NCBI GenBank assembly: GCA_028768525.1
Contig: CP054837.1
Span: 2,389,001-2,453,000, forward strand
Direction of reading: 5' to 3'
Origin: Desulfobacter sp.
GTDB taxonomy: Bacteria > Desulfobacterota > Desulfobacteria > Desulfobacterales > Desulfobacteraceae
DNA length: 64,000 nucleotides
Position 1 is the stretch's first letter. Each line of letters begins with the position of its first letter. Under the pieces are notes generated by a model. The model was given only the letters and a program-made list of their open reading frames with translations. It did not search any database and was not told the origin of the DNA. Shown piece after piece: positions 53,000-63,172 of this stretch. The translations under genes and the position numbers were made by a program.

Positions 53000-54400
53000 T
53001 TAATCCCCAACGATGCGGCCAGTATAATAGTCCAGCTCTTCCAGGGCAAGACCCAGGGAAATTCCGGCATCGGCCAGGTCGCCCTGGGAAGCCACAAGAT
53101 TGTTCTGGGCCTCGTTCATCCGGACCAGGGAGGCCTGGCCGGCCGTATACTCCTTGTGCACCAAGTCCCGGGTGGTTTCCATGAGCCGGGCGTTCTCCTG
53201 CTGGAGATCTAAACTGAGCATTGCCGCCTCCACCCTGGAGACGGCCGTACGGATCTCTTTTTCCGCGGTTATTTGGGCCGCTTTCAACTCATTTTCCAGG
53301 GCACGCTTTTCCGCCGCGGCATTCCGCACCGCGGCCTTGTCCGCCCCTCCGGAAAAAAGGTCAAAACTGACCTCCAGCCCCAGTGAGGCGCCCAGATTGT
53401 CCGAATCGTCGAAATCCCCCAAATCGCCGGCACTGCCGGCGCCATATGTGCCTGAGAGGGATACCGTGGGAAAGAATGCCGATTTGGCACGGCTTACCCT
53501 GGCATCGGCTTCCTGGACGGCCAAACGGTCCCCATGGAGGTCCGGCCGGTTATCCAGGATATTCGAGATATCCGAATCGGGCAGGGTGGCGTCATTAGCG
53601 GCCGCGGCCCTGCAGTCCACGGCCAGCGGCGCGATTTCCATGCCCGCGGGCAGGCGGGCCTCTTCATATCCCATGAGGGCGGCCAGGCCGAAGAGATACT
53701 CCTTATACAATTGTTCCGCCGCGATCAGGGAGGCCTTGGCGGTATTGACCCGGGTCTTATAGTTCAGCACATCGCTGTAGGAGCCGGTGCCCAGGCGCTC
53801 CTTGGCGGCGGCCTCCTTTTCAAGAGCCGTGTTGTAAGCCATGTCCGACCGGGCGATCCTGATATTTTCCATGGCCAGCTGGGCATTGAAAAAGGCCTGG
53901 GCCACACTCCAGGCCAGGCCCCTCCGGGCTTCGGCCAGGGCCGTCCGGTCCATGGCTTCATTGTATACCGCCGACAGGGTATTGTATTTCCGGTAAAAAC
54001 CCTGGAACAGGACCAGGGAAGCGGATACCGCAGCTGTGTACTGGGTCTCGTCGGCGGCCTGGACCAGGGCGGTTTCCTCGGTGTAATCCCGGGACGCCTT
54101 GAGGGACACCGTGGGCAGGTAGTCGGCCCGGGCCTGTTCGATGGCGGCGATGGCCTGGGCCACCCGTTCCTTTGCAGCGGCAAGGCTGGGACTGTTCTCA
54201 AGGGCTGTTTGTTTGGCCCGTTCCAGGGTCAGGCGTAATGGGCAAGCCGGGTCGGACGGCGGGACGCCAAGGGCTGGGTTTGGGCCGGAGGATCCAATGA
54301 CAGCAGCATTGGTTCCGGCCTGGGCGGGACTGGCCTGGGCCGGGCCACACAAACAGAAGGAAAAAAGAAAAATTACAGCATATAATTTGAATCGTTTCAT
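53000..54400 (-). CDS. TolC-family outer membrane channel
   Basis: A signal peptide (YAVIFLFSFCLCGPAQA), then two long repeats of coiled-coil helices with the outer-membrane beta segment pattern (TLERAKQTALENSPSLAAA near the start, and the second half at QITAEKEIRTAVSRVE). 466 residues, typical for an outer membrane efflux protein. It would pair with the RND pump upstream. Overlaps it by four bases (ATGA). Confidence 0.92.
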   Translation of the reverse strand: MKRFKLYAVIFLFSFCLCGPAQASPAQAGTNAAVIGSSGPNPALGVPPSDPACPLRLTLERAKQTALENSPSLAAAKERVAQAIAAIEQARADYLPTVSLKASRDYTEETALVQAADETQYTAAVSASLVLFQGFYRKYNTLSAVYNEAMDRTALAEARRGLAWSVAQAFFNAQLAMENIRIARSDMAYNTALEKEAAAKERLGTGSYSDVLNYKTRVNTAKASLIAAEQLYKEYLFGLAALMGYEEARLPAGMEIAPLAVDCRAAAANDATLPDSDISNILDNRPDLHGDRLAVQEADARVSRAKSAFFPTVSLSGTYGAGSAGDLGDFDDSDNLGASLGLEVSFDLFSGGADKAAVRNAAAEKRALENELKAAQITAEKEIRTAVSRVEAAMLSLDLQQENARLMETTRDLVHKEYTAGQASLVRMNEAQNNLVASQGDLADAGISLGLALEELDYYTGRIVGD

Positions 54401-57400
54401 GAGATCTCTCCTGCCGGCAGGGAGAGGTCCCCGTCATCGGCATTGCGCCGGAAAGCCGGCTCAAGGGTATTGCGGCGGATATTCCTGTTAAAAAAACCGC
54501 CCGAAAACAAATAGCGGATATCGTTGATGATCACCATAAGGCAGGGCAGCAGCACCAGGGTCAGCACCGTGGCAAAGGCCACGCCGAATGCCAGGGAAAT
54601 GCCCATGGGAATCAGCTGCTGGGCATGCTGGCTGGTCTCCAGTATCAGGGGCAGCAGCCCCCCCACCGTGGAAATGGAGGTGAGCATCACCGCACGGAAC
54701 CTGCGCACCCCGCCCTGGTAGACGGACTCGAAGAATTCCATCCCCCGGGCCAGGTTCATGTTCACCCGTTCGATGAGGACGATGGCGTCGTTGACCACCA
54801 CCCCGGCCAGGGCCACCATGCCGAATACTGAAAGCATGGAAAGCATATGGCCCATGACCAGGTGCCCCACCACCGCCCCGACCAGGCCGAAGGGAATGGT
54901 GAGCATGATGAGGAAGGGCTGGATATAGGACCGGAAAATGGCGGCAATAATCACAAACATGGCCATGATGGAGACCGGCACCCACAGGTAGAGGCTGCCA
55001 AAGGATTCCGCCGACCGCTTGGCATCCCCGTCCAGGACAATGGCCGTGTCCGGATAGGCGGCCCGGATCTCTTTGAACACCCCCTTCTCAAGGGTTGAAA
55101 TCACTTCACCGGCCACGATTTTGGCGGTGTCCACATTGGCCGACACCTTGATCTGCCGATATCCGTCTTTACGGACAATGGCGGCCGGGCCGGGCCCGTA
55201 CGCCATATCCGCCACCGCCGACAGGGGGACCCAGGTATTCCCGCCGGCCTTGATCTTCAACTCTTCCAGGGTGTTACGGCTCCGGCGCTCGGCATCGGTG
55301 AGGCGGACATAGACATCCACCTCGTCATTGTCCCGCTGGATTTTCAGGGCAAGGGCCCCGTAACAGGCCTGCTGGATTTCCCTGGCCAGGTCCTCGGTGG
55401 TGACACCCAGGTACCGGGCCTCGGGTTTGAGGCGCAGCTTCAATTCATTCTTGCCCGGGGCATTGTCGTCAAAGACCTGAGACACCCCCTCAATGGTGCG
55501 AAGTTCAGCCTTAATTCGTTCGGCGGCCGCCCCCATCTGATCCAGGTTGTTTCCCTGGAGGCAGATCTCCACAGGCGCACCCGGGGGGCCGGCTTCCGAT
55601 GCCCCGATTTCCAACACCCTGGCACCGGGGATGGTGCCGCAGGCCTTTTCCCAGGCCGTGATAAATTCATCGGAATGGACCCCGCTTTTGCCGGGGTCGG
55701 CCAGGCTGATCCGGACCCCGCCCACATGGGGGGAGGCCGTGTCCGAATGCCCCATTTTTTCACCGGCTTCCTGGCCCACCGTGGCCAGGCGGTGCTGCAC
55801 CAGGGCGCCGCCAGACAGTGTGTCAAAGGTTTGAGCCGCCGTCAGGGCGGCCGCTTCAATCCGCGCCACAGCCGCACGGGTGGTCTCAAAGGGAGTGCCT
55901 TCCGGGAATTCCACCGTTGCCGTCACAATGGAGGCCGCCTTGTCGGGAAAGACATTGAACTTGATATGCCCGCCGGCCACAAGGCCCAGACAGGCCATGA
56001 CAAATGAAAGGCAGAGGCTGACAAAAAGGTACCGGTGCCTGACGCCCATGCGCAGCAGGGGCAGATAAATTCTCTCGGCAGCCATATCCATGGAAGCGAT
56101 ACTCTTTTTGTGGAATCCCGACACCATTGCCCGCAGGCGGTTTTGGCCGGATTTCCGGCGGCCGGTTTCCGGCAGGTCCGAAAGGTGGGCCGGCAGGATG
56201 GTCAGGCATTCCACCAGGGAGACCAGCAGGCAGCAGATCACTGCCGTGGGCAATGCCACGATGAACTTTCCCATCACCCCCTCAATATGGTAAAGGGGCA
56301 GAAAGGCAACCATTGTGGTGGCCACGGCCGCCAGTACGGGGAGTCCCACCTCGGCCACGCCCTTTGATATGGCGCCCATGGGGGAGGCCCCGTTTTTACG
56401 GTGAAAAAATATGGCCTCCCCCACCACGATGGCGTCATCGGCCACAATACCCAGGACCATGATCAGCCCGAACAGGGTGACCTTGTTCAGGGAAATCCCC
56501 AGAAAATGGACAAGGGCCAGCCCCCCGAGCAGGGATACGGGAATCCCCATACCGGCCCAGAAAGAAATCCGGGTATCCATGAACAGCCAGAGCAGAATAA
56601 AGACAAATACAAGGCCCATGGCCGCATTGGAATAGAGGGTATCCAGGTTGGCACGGATGCTTTCGGTGTTGTCCGACAGGATGATAATCTCGGATCCGTC
56701 CGGAAGCTGTGCATTTTTCTCCTCCCGGTATTGAATGACCCTATCGGCAATATCAATGGCGTCTTCCTCGCCGGCAAGGATATTGAGCATCACCGCGGGT
56801 TTGCCGTTGGCCCGGATGGACAGTTCATTCTGGGTAAACCCGTCCTTGATATTGGCCAGGTCCCTGAGCAGCAGGGTCTGGCCGTTGGTGCCGGACACGA
56901 CTTTGATGCTGCCCAGTTCCTGGCCCGTATATTTCCGGCCCATGGTCCGCAGCCGGATATCCTCCGCCGTGGTCTTCAGGGTGCCGCCGAACCGGTTCAG
57001 GCTGTCCCCGGCGATGACATCCGCCACCTCGTCCAGGGTGAGGTTATACTTGCGAAGGACATCCTGGGAAATTTCAACGGAAATTTCATAGGCACGGGTG
57101 CCGGAAAGGTTGACCTGGCTGACCCCGGGCAGGCGCTGGAGTTCCTTTTTAACGGTATCTGCCCATTCCTTGAGCCGGGCTTCGTCCATATCGCTGACCA
57201 GCCCCAGGCTGATCACGGCATGCTGGATGGAAGGCCGGTAAACCGACGGGCGTTCCGCGTCCTCGGGAAAAGAATTGATGCTTTCCACCTCATTGCGGAC
57301 CCGGTCCAGGAGCCGGTCGGCATCGTATCCGTCGGTAACGGTCACCGTCGTGGTAGACGCCCCTTCAGCCGAGGTGGACGTGTATTCATCAACGCCTTCC

Positions 57401-57621
57401 AGGCCGTCTATGGCATCCTCGACCTTCCGGGAGATGCCCTCTTCCACCTCTTCGGGGTCGGCCCCGTCATAGGCCACGCTGATGACAATGGTATCCAGAT
57501 CCATCTCGGGCATGTCCTCCCGGACCATGACCGTTCCGGCCAGCAGTCCCGCGACCATGATGGCGCACATGGCAAGATTGGCAAACACCCGGTTCCGGGC
57601 AAAGGCAGTGAGCAGTCCCAT
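54397..57621 (-). CDS. RND-family efflux pump permease
   Basis: 1074 residues with twelve predicted helices, two large periplasmic loops and the TM4 proton-relay motif GIVADDAIVVGEA. The N-terminal FARNRVFANLAMCAIMVAG and the repeat of the second half (FGMVALAGVVVNDAIV) are characteristic of the AcrB/MexB hydrophobe/amphiphile class. It expels drugs or other substrates through the TolC-like channel. Start overlaps the MFP stop by one base (TGATG). Confidence 0.94.
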   Translation of the reverse strand: MGLLTAFARNRVFANLAMCAIMVAGLLAGTVMVREDMPEMDLDTIVISVAYDGADPEEVEEGISRKVEDAIDGLEGVDEYTSTSAEGASTTTVTVTDGYDADRLLDRVRNEVESINSFPEDAERPSVYRPSIQHAVISLGLVSDMDEARLKEWADTVKKELQRLPGVSQVNLSGTRAYEISVEISQDVLRKYNLTLDEVADVIAGDSLNRFGGTLKTTAEDIRLRTMGRKYTGQELGSIKVVSGTNGQTLLLRDLANIKDGFTQNELSIRANGKPAVMLNILAGEEDAIDIADRVIQYREEKNAQLPDGSEIIILSDNTESIRANLDTLYSNAAMGLVFVFILLWLFMDTRISFWAGMGIPVSLLGGLALVHFLGISLNKVTLFGLIMVLGIVADDAIVVGEAIFFHRKNGASPMGAISKGVAEVGLPVLAAVATTMVAFLPLYHIEGVMGKFIVALPTAVICCLLVSLVECLTILPAHLSDLPETGRRKSGQNRLRAMVSGFHKKSIASMDMAAERIYLPLLRMGVRHRYLFVSLCLSFVMACLGLVAGGHIKFNVFPDKAASIVTATVEFPEGTPFETTRAAVARIEAAALTAAQTFDTLSGGALVQHRLATVGQEAGEKMGHSDTASPHVGGVRISLADPGKSGVHSDEFITAWEKACGTIPGARVLEIGASEAGPPGAPVEICLQGNNLDQMGAAAERIKAELRTIEGVSQVFDDNAPGKNELKLRLKPEARYLGVTTEDLAREIQQACYGALALKIQRDNDEVDVYVRLTDAERRSRNTLEELKIKAGGNTWVPLSAVADMAYGPGPAAIVRKDGYRQIKVSANVDTAKIVAGEVISTLEKGVFKEIRAAYPDTAIVLDGDAKRSAESFGSLYLWVPVSIMAMFVIIAAIFRSYIQPFLIMLTIPFGLVGAVVGHLVMGHMLSMLSVFGMVALAGVVVNDAIVLIERVNMNLARGMEFFESVYQGGVRRFRAVMLTSISTVGGLLPLILETSQHAQQLIPMGISLAFGVAFATVLTLVLLPCLMVIINDIRYLFSGGFFNRNIRRNTLEPAFRRNADDGDLSLPAGEIS

Positions 57622-58961
57622 CAGTTCTTTCCTCCGGATACCATTGCCATTTTGTCGCCGGCCCCGGAGACGGCAATGGAGAGCAATGTATTTTCAATGG
57701 GGTTGGCCAGGGCCGAGGTAATCAGATAATCCCCGGGGTCAAAGGCCCCGGTCACCCAGGCGTGGGTATCATCAGCCGTGACCCGGCTGACCTTAAGGGT
57801 TTTCAGTTTCATCGCCCGGGCAATATATACGGTATTGTCCCCGTTCAGGGCGGTGATGGGAATTTTCACGGTATGATCCACCCGGCGGCCCTTAAACATC
57901 ACCTTGCAGAACATCCCCTCGGTCAGGGGGATATCCCCGCCGCCGGCACCCGCCGTCACCCGGACAGCCAGGTAGACGGTTCTGGAAGAAGCATCGTACC
58001 GGACCACCCGGTGGATTTCTGCGGCGGCAGAGGCCGTGACCGTGCCAGTCACGCTTTCCACCCGGCAGCCCACCTCTTTTGCCCCGGCAGACAGGCTGCC
58101 CCCATTGCCCAGGCCGAGGATGTCAAAGGCGTCCCTGTCGCCCAGGGGCACCTGGATTTCAAGGACCCTGTCATCGGCAAGGGTCAGGGCGGCGGCGCCC
58201 GCCGCCATATAGGCCCCGGCCTCAACGGCTTCGACCTGGATACGGCCTGAAAAAGGGGCCCGTACCGTGCACCGGGCCAGGTTCAGCTCGGCGGTTTTCA
58301 AATCCGCCCGGCTCTTTGCCAGATTGTTTTCCGCCTCTGTGATCTGGAGGGGATAAAGGGCAATGGTTTTCTTCAGGCTCTTTTCCGTATCCAGCAGGGA
58401 ATTATAACTCTGTTCGGCGGCTTCCACATTGGAACGGGTGCCCACCCGGTCCTGTTCCAAAAGTGTTTTCAGCCGTTCATATTCTGCCTTGGCCAGGAGG
58501 GTGTTTTTTTGGACAGCGGCCAGCCGGTCCCGGTCCCGTTCAAGGGAAATCCGGTATTGACCGATTGCGGCCCGATCCAGTTTCACCTCCGCCCTGGCCT
58601 TTTCCAGGGAAATGGCATAATCGGTCTCGTCGATCCTGAAAAGAAGGGCGCCCTTTTCCACCATTCCCCCCTCTTCCAGGGCCGGATTTTTTTCTATGAT
58701 GTTGCCGGAAACCCGGGGAGAGATTTCCAGGACATTGACCACGGCGGCCTGGCCGTAGCCCGAGGCCCTGAGCCGGACCGATACGGTTTCAACGGGAACC
58801 GCCGACACAGACAGCTGTTTGGGCACTTGGGGGGTGTGGGGCGGTGCCTGCCGGGAAGCGGCCAGCTTTGCCGCCCCCAGCATGCCGGCGCCCGCCACCA
58901 GTATACAGAGCCCTGCGGTCAGCAGATAACGGCCCCATTTCAATTTTTTCAAAAACATCAC
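57621..58961 (-). CDS. RND efflux membrane fusion protein
   Basis: An N-terminal helix (YLLTAGLCILVAGAGML) serves as anchor or signal. The lipoyl/hairpin region includes the biotinyl-lipoyl pair (EKGALLFRIDETDY) and the alpha hairpin (about 140-200), then the beta-barrel domain. 446 residues. It is the first gene of the five-gene operon and connects the pump to the outer-membrane channel. Confidence 0.92.
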   Translation of the reverse strand: MMFLKKLKWGRYLLTAGLCILVAGAGMLGAAKLAASRQAPPHTPQVPKQLSVSAVPVETVSVRLRASGYGQAAVVNVLEISPRVSGNIIEKNPALEEGGMVEKGALLFRIDETDYAISLEKARAEVKLDRAAIGQYRISLERDRDRLAAVQKNTLLAKAEYERLKTLLEQDRVGTRSNVEAAEQSYNSLLDTEKSLKKTIALYPLQITEAENNLAKSRADLKTAELNLARCTVRAPFSGRIQVEAVEAGAYMAAGAAALTLADDRVLEIQVPLGDRDAFDILGLGNGGSLSAGAKEVGCRVESVTGTVTASAAAEIHRVVRYDASSRTVYLAVRVTAGAGGGDIPLTEGMFCKVMFKGRRVDHTVKIPITALNGDNTVYIARAMKLKTLKVSRVTADDTHAWVTGAFDPGDYLITSALANPIENTLLSIAVSGAGDKMAMVSGGKN

Positions 58962-59100
58962 ATCCTCCTGATTTAAAAACTGTTCACCGGTTCATTGATA
59001 ATATTGTTCCGGATTCTACCGCCCACCATGTGGAAAAGGTGTCGATAAAAGGTGAAAAAAATGTGAAATGCTTAAATTTTAAAGAAAGGATGAGCCTGAA

Positions 59101-60414
59101 TTATTCTGGAAGGGGCAGATGGATGATGAATTTGGTGCCCACGCCGGGGGTCGACTCCACCCGCATATCTCCGCCGTGATTTTCTTTGATGATAAAATAG
59201 GAAACCGACAGCCCCAGCCCGGTTCCGACACCGGTTGATTTTGTGGTAAAAAAAGGTTCAAAAACCCGTTTCCGGACCGAGGCCGCCATGCCCGGGCCGT
59301 TATCTTCTATCTCCATTCTCAGCATACGGCGATTTTTTTCAGATGCGAGGCGCAGGATAAACTGTGGGGCCTTCTGGTCCGGGCTTTCCTGCATGGCATG
59401 GGCACCGTTGCGGAGGATGTTTAAAATGACCTGCTGGATCTTGCCGGCTTCACAGGGGAGCAGCGGCAGGTTATCCTCATACTCTTTAACAATCTCAATG
59501 GTTTTAAAATCATAGCGTTTTTTCAAATCGTAATCCGTGGATGCCAGTTCAATGGTCCTGTCCAGCAATTCCGGCAGATCATGGGAGGATACAATGGCAT
59601 CGCTTTTCCGGGCAAAACTGAGCATATTGCTGACGATCTGGGCCACCCGCTTACCCGAGGCGGTGATGGCCTCAAACATCTGCGGCACCCTTCGGGCCGC
59701 CATAAAACGGGTAATTGCAGCCATTGTTGTTCCTGCCTCTTCGGCCGCCTTCTGATTTGCGGCGAGGTCCCGTCCCCCCAACCGTCCGGCCAATACATCT
59801 GCGGTCTGAAGCATTCCGGCCAGGGGATTGTTGATCTCATGGGCCATGCCGGCGGCAAGGCCGCCCACGGAAAGCATTTTCTCACTTTGGAGCATCATCT
59901 CCTGCATTTGTATTTTCTCGGTCACGTCATCAATACGGATCACGGCCCCCTCAACCTCACCGCGGAGAAGAGGATAGATGGCGATATCTTCATAGAGGTC
60001 ATCATGGGTCGATGACCGCCGGCATTGGTGTTCCGTTTTTATTTCCCCGCTGTGTATGCTTTCCGTAATCTCTCCCATAAGTGGTTCCAGGCTGGGCATT
60101 ACATCGGAAAGATTCTGGGTGCAGGCGGCATCCGAGGTGATACCTGTGGCCCTTTCCGCGGTTTTGTTCCAATGGGTGACCTTGAGGTCCACATCCACCC
60201 CGACCAGGACAGAGGGCATGGAATCAATGATATTGATGATATAACTCTGGGCCTTTTGAAGTTCTCTGATTTTTTTCTGAAGCTCGGGGTAATAGCTTTT
60301 CCGGGCCGAAAACTTGCCCAGGCCGATGATACTATGGAGTTGCTCCTGTTCGTCCGGGGATTTTCCGGCCTTTTCGTTCAATATCCCATTGGGATGGGGT
60401 CTTTTAGATTTCAT
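59101..60414 (-). CDS. Soluble PAS-histidine kinase
   Basis: No membrane helix. A PAS domain near 65-175 (SMPSVLVGVDVDLKVTHWN region), then HisKA with GMAHEINNPLAGML and a Gln-rich following helix, and an ATPase domain with GTGLGLSVSYFI. 437 residues. It lies 14 bases after the iron alcohol dehydrogenase gene on the same strand, so the two may share a transcript. No response regulator is adjacent. Confidence 0.88.
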   Translation of the reverse strand: MKSKRPHPNGILNEKAGKSPDEQEQLHSIIGLGKFSARKSYYPELQKKIRELQKAQSYIINIIDSMPSVLVGVDVDLKVTHWNKTAERATGITSDAACTQNLSDVMPSLEPLMGEITESIHSGEIKTEHQCRRSSTHDDLYEDIAIYPLLRGEVEGAVIRIDDVTEKIQMQEMMLQSEKMLSVGGLAAGMAHEINNPLAGMLQTADVLAGRLGGRDLAANQKAAEEAGTTMAAITRFMAARRVPQMFEAITASGKRVAQIVSNMLSFARKSDAIVSSHDLPELLDRTIELASTDYDLKKRYDFKTIEIVKEYEDNLPLLPCEAGKIQQVILNILRNGAHAMQESPDQKAPQFILRLASEKNRRMLRMEIEDNGPGMAASVRKRVFEPFFTTKSTGVGTGLGLSVSYFIIKENHGGDMRVESTPGVGTKFIIHLPLPE

Positions 60415-60428
60415 GACCGTTCACCCCT

Positions 60429-61589
60429 TTACATGGCATCTTCATAGACAACCTCAATATCACGCCTGCCGGCTTTGTACGGGTTGGTCAGCATACAGGC
60501 GTCCTTGAGGGCTTTCCGGGCAAGCTCGCCGGTATCGGCGCTTTTAACTCCCCTTTTGGCAAGCTGGTTCGTAATACCGACCTCATTTTTAAGCCTTTGA
60601 ATACGGCTGACCAGCCTCTCCTTGACCATTCTGCCGGTTGTGCCCCGGGTATCAATACCCATGGCCTGGGCAACGGCCTTGAATTTTTCCTGTGCCGAAT
60701 CATAATTCAAATTAATGACATGGTCCAGAAGCATGGCATTGCATTCGCCGTGGGGCAGGTCAAGAAATCCGCCAAGGCTGTGGGCCATGGCATGGACCGC
60801 GCCGAGGCTTGCATTTGAAAATGCAAGGCCCGCCTTCATACTGGCCAGCATGATGTTCTCCCTGAGGGCCGGGTTCCCCTGTTCCTTTAGCAGGGCGGGC
60901 AGATCACGGGATACTATTTTTATGGCTTCCAGGGCATGGCTGTCCGTCAACGGGCCGCTGCCCGTGGATACGAAGGCCTCAACGGCATGGACAAGGGCGT
61001 CCATGCCGGTGCATGCCGTAAGGTAGGCATCCATGGTCGTGGTGGTTTCAGGGTCAATCAGGGCGATATCAGGAACAATGGCCTTGCTGACGATGGCGAT
61101 TTTAACCCGTTCATCCCTATTGGTAATAATACAGAATTGGGAAAGGTCCGCGGAAGTCCCGGCGGTTGTGGGGATGAATATCATGGGCGGTACGGGGACG
61201 ATGATTTTATCCACGCCTTCGAATTCAAGAATATGCATATGGTTCGAGCATACCATGCCGATGCCCTTTGCACAGTCCATGGGGCTGCCGCCGCCAATGG
61301 AAATAATCACGTCGCAGGCCTCCCGGGTGTAGATCTCAGCCCCCGCCATCACTTCGTCAGCCCGGGGATTGGGGGAGACATCGGAAAATACGTGATAAGG
61401 AATACCGGCCTGATCCAGGCTCAGTGTCACATCCGCCAGCCATCCGGCGTCGATGATGCCTTTATCCGTAACAATCAGCACCTTTGACGCCATGAACTGC
61501 TGGGCATACCTTCCGGCGAGGGTCCGGGCCCGGGCACCGAAAATCAATTCAGGCGAAACGAATCTTCTCACATTCATGATATCCGACAT
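60429..61589 (-). CDS. Iron-containing alcohol dehydrogenase
   Basis: The NAD-binding GGGSPMDCAKG, the AFVSTGSGPLTDSHALEA stretch and the metal-binding HAMAHSLGGFLDLPHGECNA (His residues for Fe) place it in the group III alcohol dehydrogenases. 386 residues from the ATG at 61589, which has GGAGAGG upstream; the longer frame adds 33 unlikely residues. Substrate not known. The PAS kinase follows 14 bases later. Confidence 0.92.
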   Translation of the reverse strand: MSDIMNVRRFVSPELIFGARARTLAGRYAQQFMASKVLIVTDKGIIDAGWLADVTLSLDQAGIPYHVFSDVSPNPRADEVMAGAEIYTREACDVIISIGGGSPMDCAKGIGMVCSNHMHILEFEGVDKIIVPVPPMIFIPTTAGTSADLSQFCIITNRDERVKIAIVSKAIVPDIALIDPETTTTMDAYLTACTGMDALVHAVEAFVSTGSGPLTDSHALEAIKIVSRDLPALLKEQGNPALRENIMLASMKAGLAFSNASLGAVHAMAHSLGGFLDLPHGECNAMLLDHVINLNYDSAQEKFKAVAQAMGIDTRGTTGRMVKERLVSRIQRLKNEVGITNQLAKRGVKSADTGELARKALKDACMLTNPYKAGRRDIEVVYEDAM

Positions 61590-61799
61590 GATCACCTCTC
61601 CTTGACCTTTCTGCTGTTGATAAAAAAGGCAGGTATATTGAGAGTCGGCAGATGCGTTTCCACTCAAACCAGATAGACAGGGATACAAGCCGTCAGGGGA
61701 GATTGATTTTTCCGACTACCGATTTCAAAATAACAATAATCGGATTGTCTGTAAAGGCGATTAACTTTGAGGCTCCGGGCCACGGCATTTGGAATTCGG

Positions 61800-61872
61800 G
61801 CCTAACCCGGCAGCGACAGGGCAACGGAACGCCGCTAAACTTCAGCGAGTTTGGTGGAACGACTGGTTGGGC
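61800..61872 (-). other. attC site D (after methyltransferase cassette)
   Basis: The outer boxes are exact: GCCTAAC at 61800-61806 and GTTGGGC at 61866-61872 (RYYYAAC and GTTRRRY). 73 bases, with an inner CGCT/AGCG hairpin. It is 34 bases past the ICMT-like stop. Confidence 0.8.
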
Positions 61873-61905
61873 AAAAATATTCACTTGTTCCATCAATAAG
61901 TTCAA

Positions 61906-62568
61906 TCACCATACACCCGGTAAGAGGCGATAGCGCACTTGTTGAGTGTATGTGGAATATCCGCTGAGTTCTGCCGTAAGCACCTGATCTTCTTTAGCCG
62001 TTCGAAAAATAAGCAGTAAGACTGTTGCCAATCCCAGTGGTAGGACTGCCCACGATCCCAAGACCATTGGTACAGATAAATTAAAAATTAACGATCCGGC
62101 ATACCCTGGATGGCGTATTATGCGATATGGTCCCGTTGTCATAACTTTATGACCTCGGTCTTCCTGGATGCGTACATGACTTGAGAAAAACGGATTCGCA
62201 GCAATTGAAAGATATGTGAGAATAGCTGCCATAATCATCAGAACTAGAGCAGCGCCTGACACAGCGAGCGGTACTGCAGGAAAAAATTGAAAGCGCTTAT
62301 CGAAAGCCGCAATTATAACCATGGAAGGTAGCGCGAGATTAATGAGCCGAACAAATTTAACATCCCATGGTTTAGATTTTGTGTTTGCTGTTTGTCGTTC
62401 TTCGGCAAGGCCGGGTAATTTTTTGAAAAGCTTGGAAGTGAACCCTCCAATAATTGCCATTAATACGATGAATACCCAAGCATTCCACCATGCCCAAGTC
62501 CCTGCGACGTAGAATAAGACCGTAATGAAAACAATCCCTGCTATTAGACCCAATATCCTTTTCTTCAT
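61906..62568 (-). CDS. Isoprenylcysteine carboxyl methyltransferase-family protein
   Basis: Several hydrophobic helices and the C-terminal GPYRIIRHPGYAGSL motif of the ICMT/PEMT family. 220 residues. It would methylate a lipid or other small substrate in the membrane; the bacterial members are mostly uncharacterised. It is carried as a gene cassette, and GATGAAATG precedes the start. Confidence 0.8.
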   Translation of the reverse strand: MKKRILGLIAGIVFITVLFYVAGTWAWWNAWVFIVLMAIIGGFTSKLFKKLPGLAEERQTANTKSKPWDVKFVRLINLALPSMVIIAAFDKRFQFFPAVPLAVSGAALVLMIMAAILTYLSIAANPFFSSHVRIQEDRGHKVMTTGPYRIIRHPGYAGSLIFNLSVPMVLGSWAVLPLGLATVLLLIFRTAKEDQVLTAELSGYSTYTQQVRYRLLPGVW

Positions 62569-62606
62569 TTCATCTTTTTTCCATTGCTAAATCTGTGAGT
62601 TTCTGA

Positions 62607-62738
62607 GCCCAACGCTGCCCTTCAGCCGGCGGGCGGCTCACAACGAAGACCGCCGAAAGGCGAGGAAGGCCGATTAAAAATTACTGTTCAAAAAAACTGC
62701 GCCGTAAGCCCACTCGGTGTACAAGGCCTCTGTTAGTT
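62607..62738 (-). other. attC site C
   Basis: GCCCAAC at 62607-62613 is an exact RYYYAAC box; the far end GTTAGTT at 62732-62738 differs from GTTRRRY at one position. 132 bases with imperfectly paired arms (CCTT, CCG, GGGC blocks). Lies between the ICMT-like and two-helix genes. Confidence 0.65.
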
Positions 62739-62743
62739 TTTAA

Positions 62744-63001
62744 TTACCTGTTTTTAATTACAAAATATCCAATCACAACGATTGCTGTTGCCAAAACACC
62801 AACAGCGCTAATATAAAAATTTTGATTTGATTCATCATTTAAGAAAGAATTTTTCTTTTTTGGATATTTTCCGAATGTCAGGATTTTTACTATTGGATAG
62901 CCGATGAAATAAAATCCAATTTCAAAAATAAACTCAACGAAAATTCCAAATAAGATCTTTCCTAAACCAACGAATAAACTTTCTATTACGGAACCTAACA
63001 T
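62744..63001 (-). CDS. Small two-helix membrane protein (gene cassette)
   Basis: 85 residues with two hydrophobic helices (GLGKILFGIFVEFIFEIGFY and NFYISAVGVLATAIVVIGYF) and a short charged loop rich in Lys. No family recognised. The stop comes five bases before attC C; a TAGGT precedes the ATG. Typical of cassette-borne orphan genes. Confidence 0.65.
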   Translation of the reverse strand: MLGSVIESLFVGLGKILFGIFVEFIFEIGFYFIGYPIVKILTFGKYPKKKNSFLNDESNQNFYISAVGVLATAIVVIGYFVIKNR

Positions 63002-63034
63002 TCTAAACCTATTACAAAAGTAATTTTTTATGAA

Positions 63035-63163
63035 AACTAACGCTTGAGCTGAGGGGCCGGGCGTTTAACCCGAAACCTCAGATAATAGTTTTCAGTTTCT
63101 TGAACCGCATACTTCCGAAAAAGTTCGCAGTACGCCCGGTCCCACTCCAGCGATTGGTTATAT
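63035..63163 (-). other. attC site A
   Basis: AACTAAC (63035-63041) and GTTATAT (63157-63163) flank arms in which GGGCCGGGCGT pairs with ACGCCCGGTCCC, leaving one unpaired A in the stem, as expected for an attC extrahelical base. 129 bases. Confidence 0.8.
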
Positions 63164-63172
63164 TTTTACCCG

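Noticed and set aside
56401..57729. Plus-strand frame of 442 codons
   Set aside because: Antisense to the RND pump gene; no domain and His/Gln/Gly-rich shadow composition.
61693..61905. 70-codon minus-strand frame
   Set aside because: It runs through attC D and has no ribosome site; not credible as a gene.
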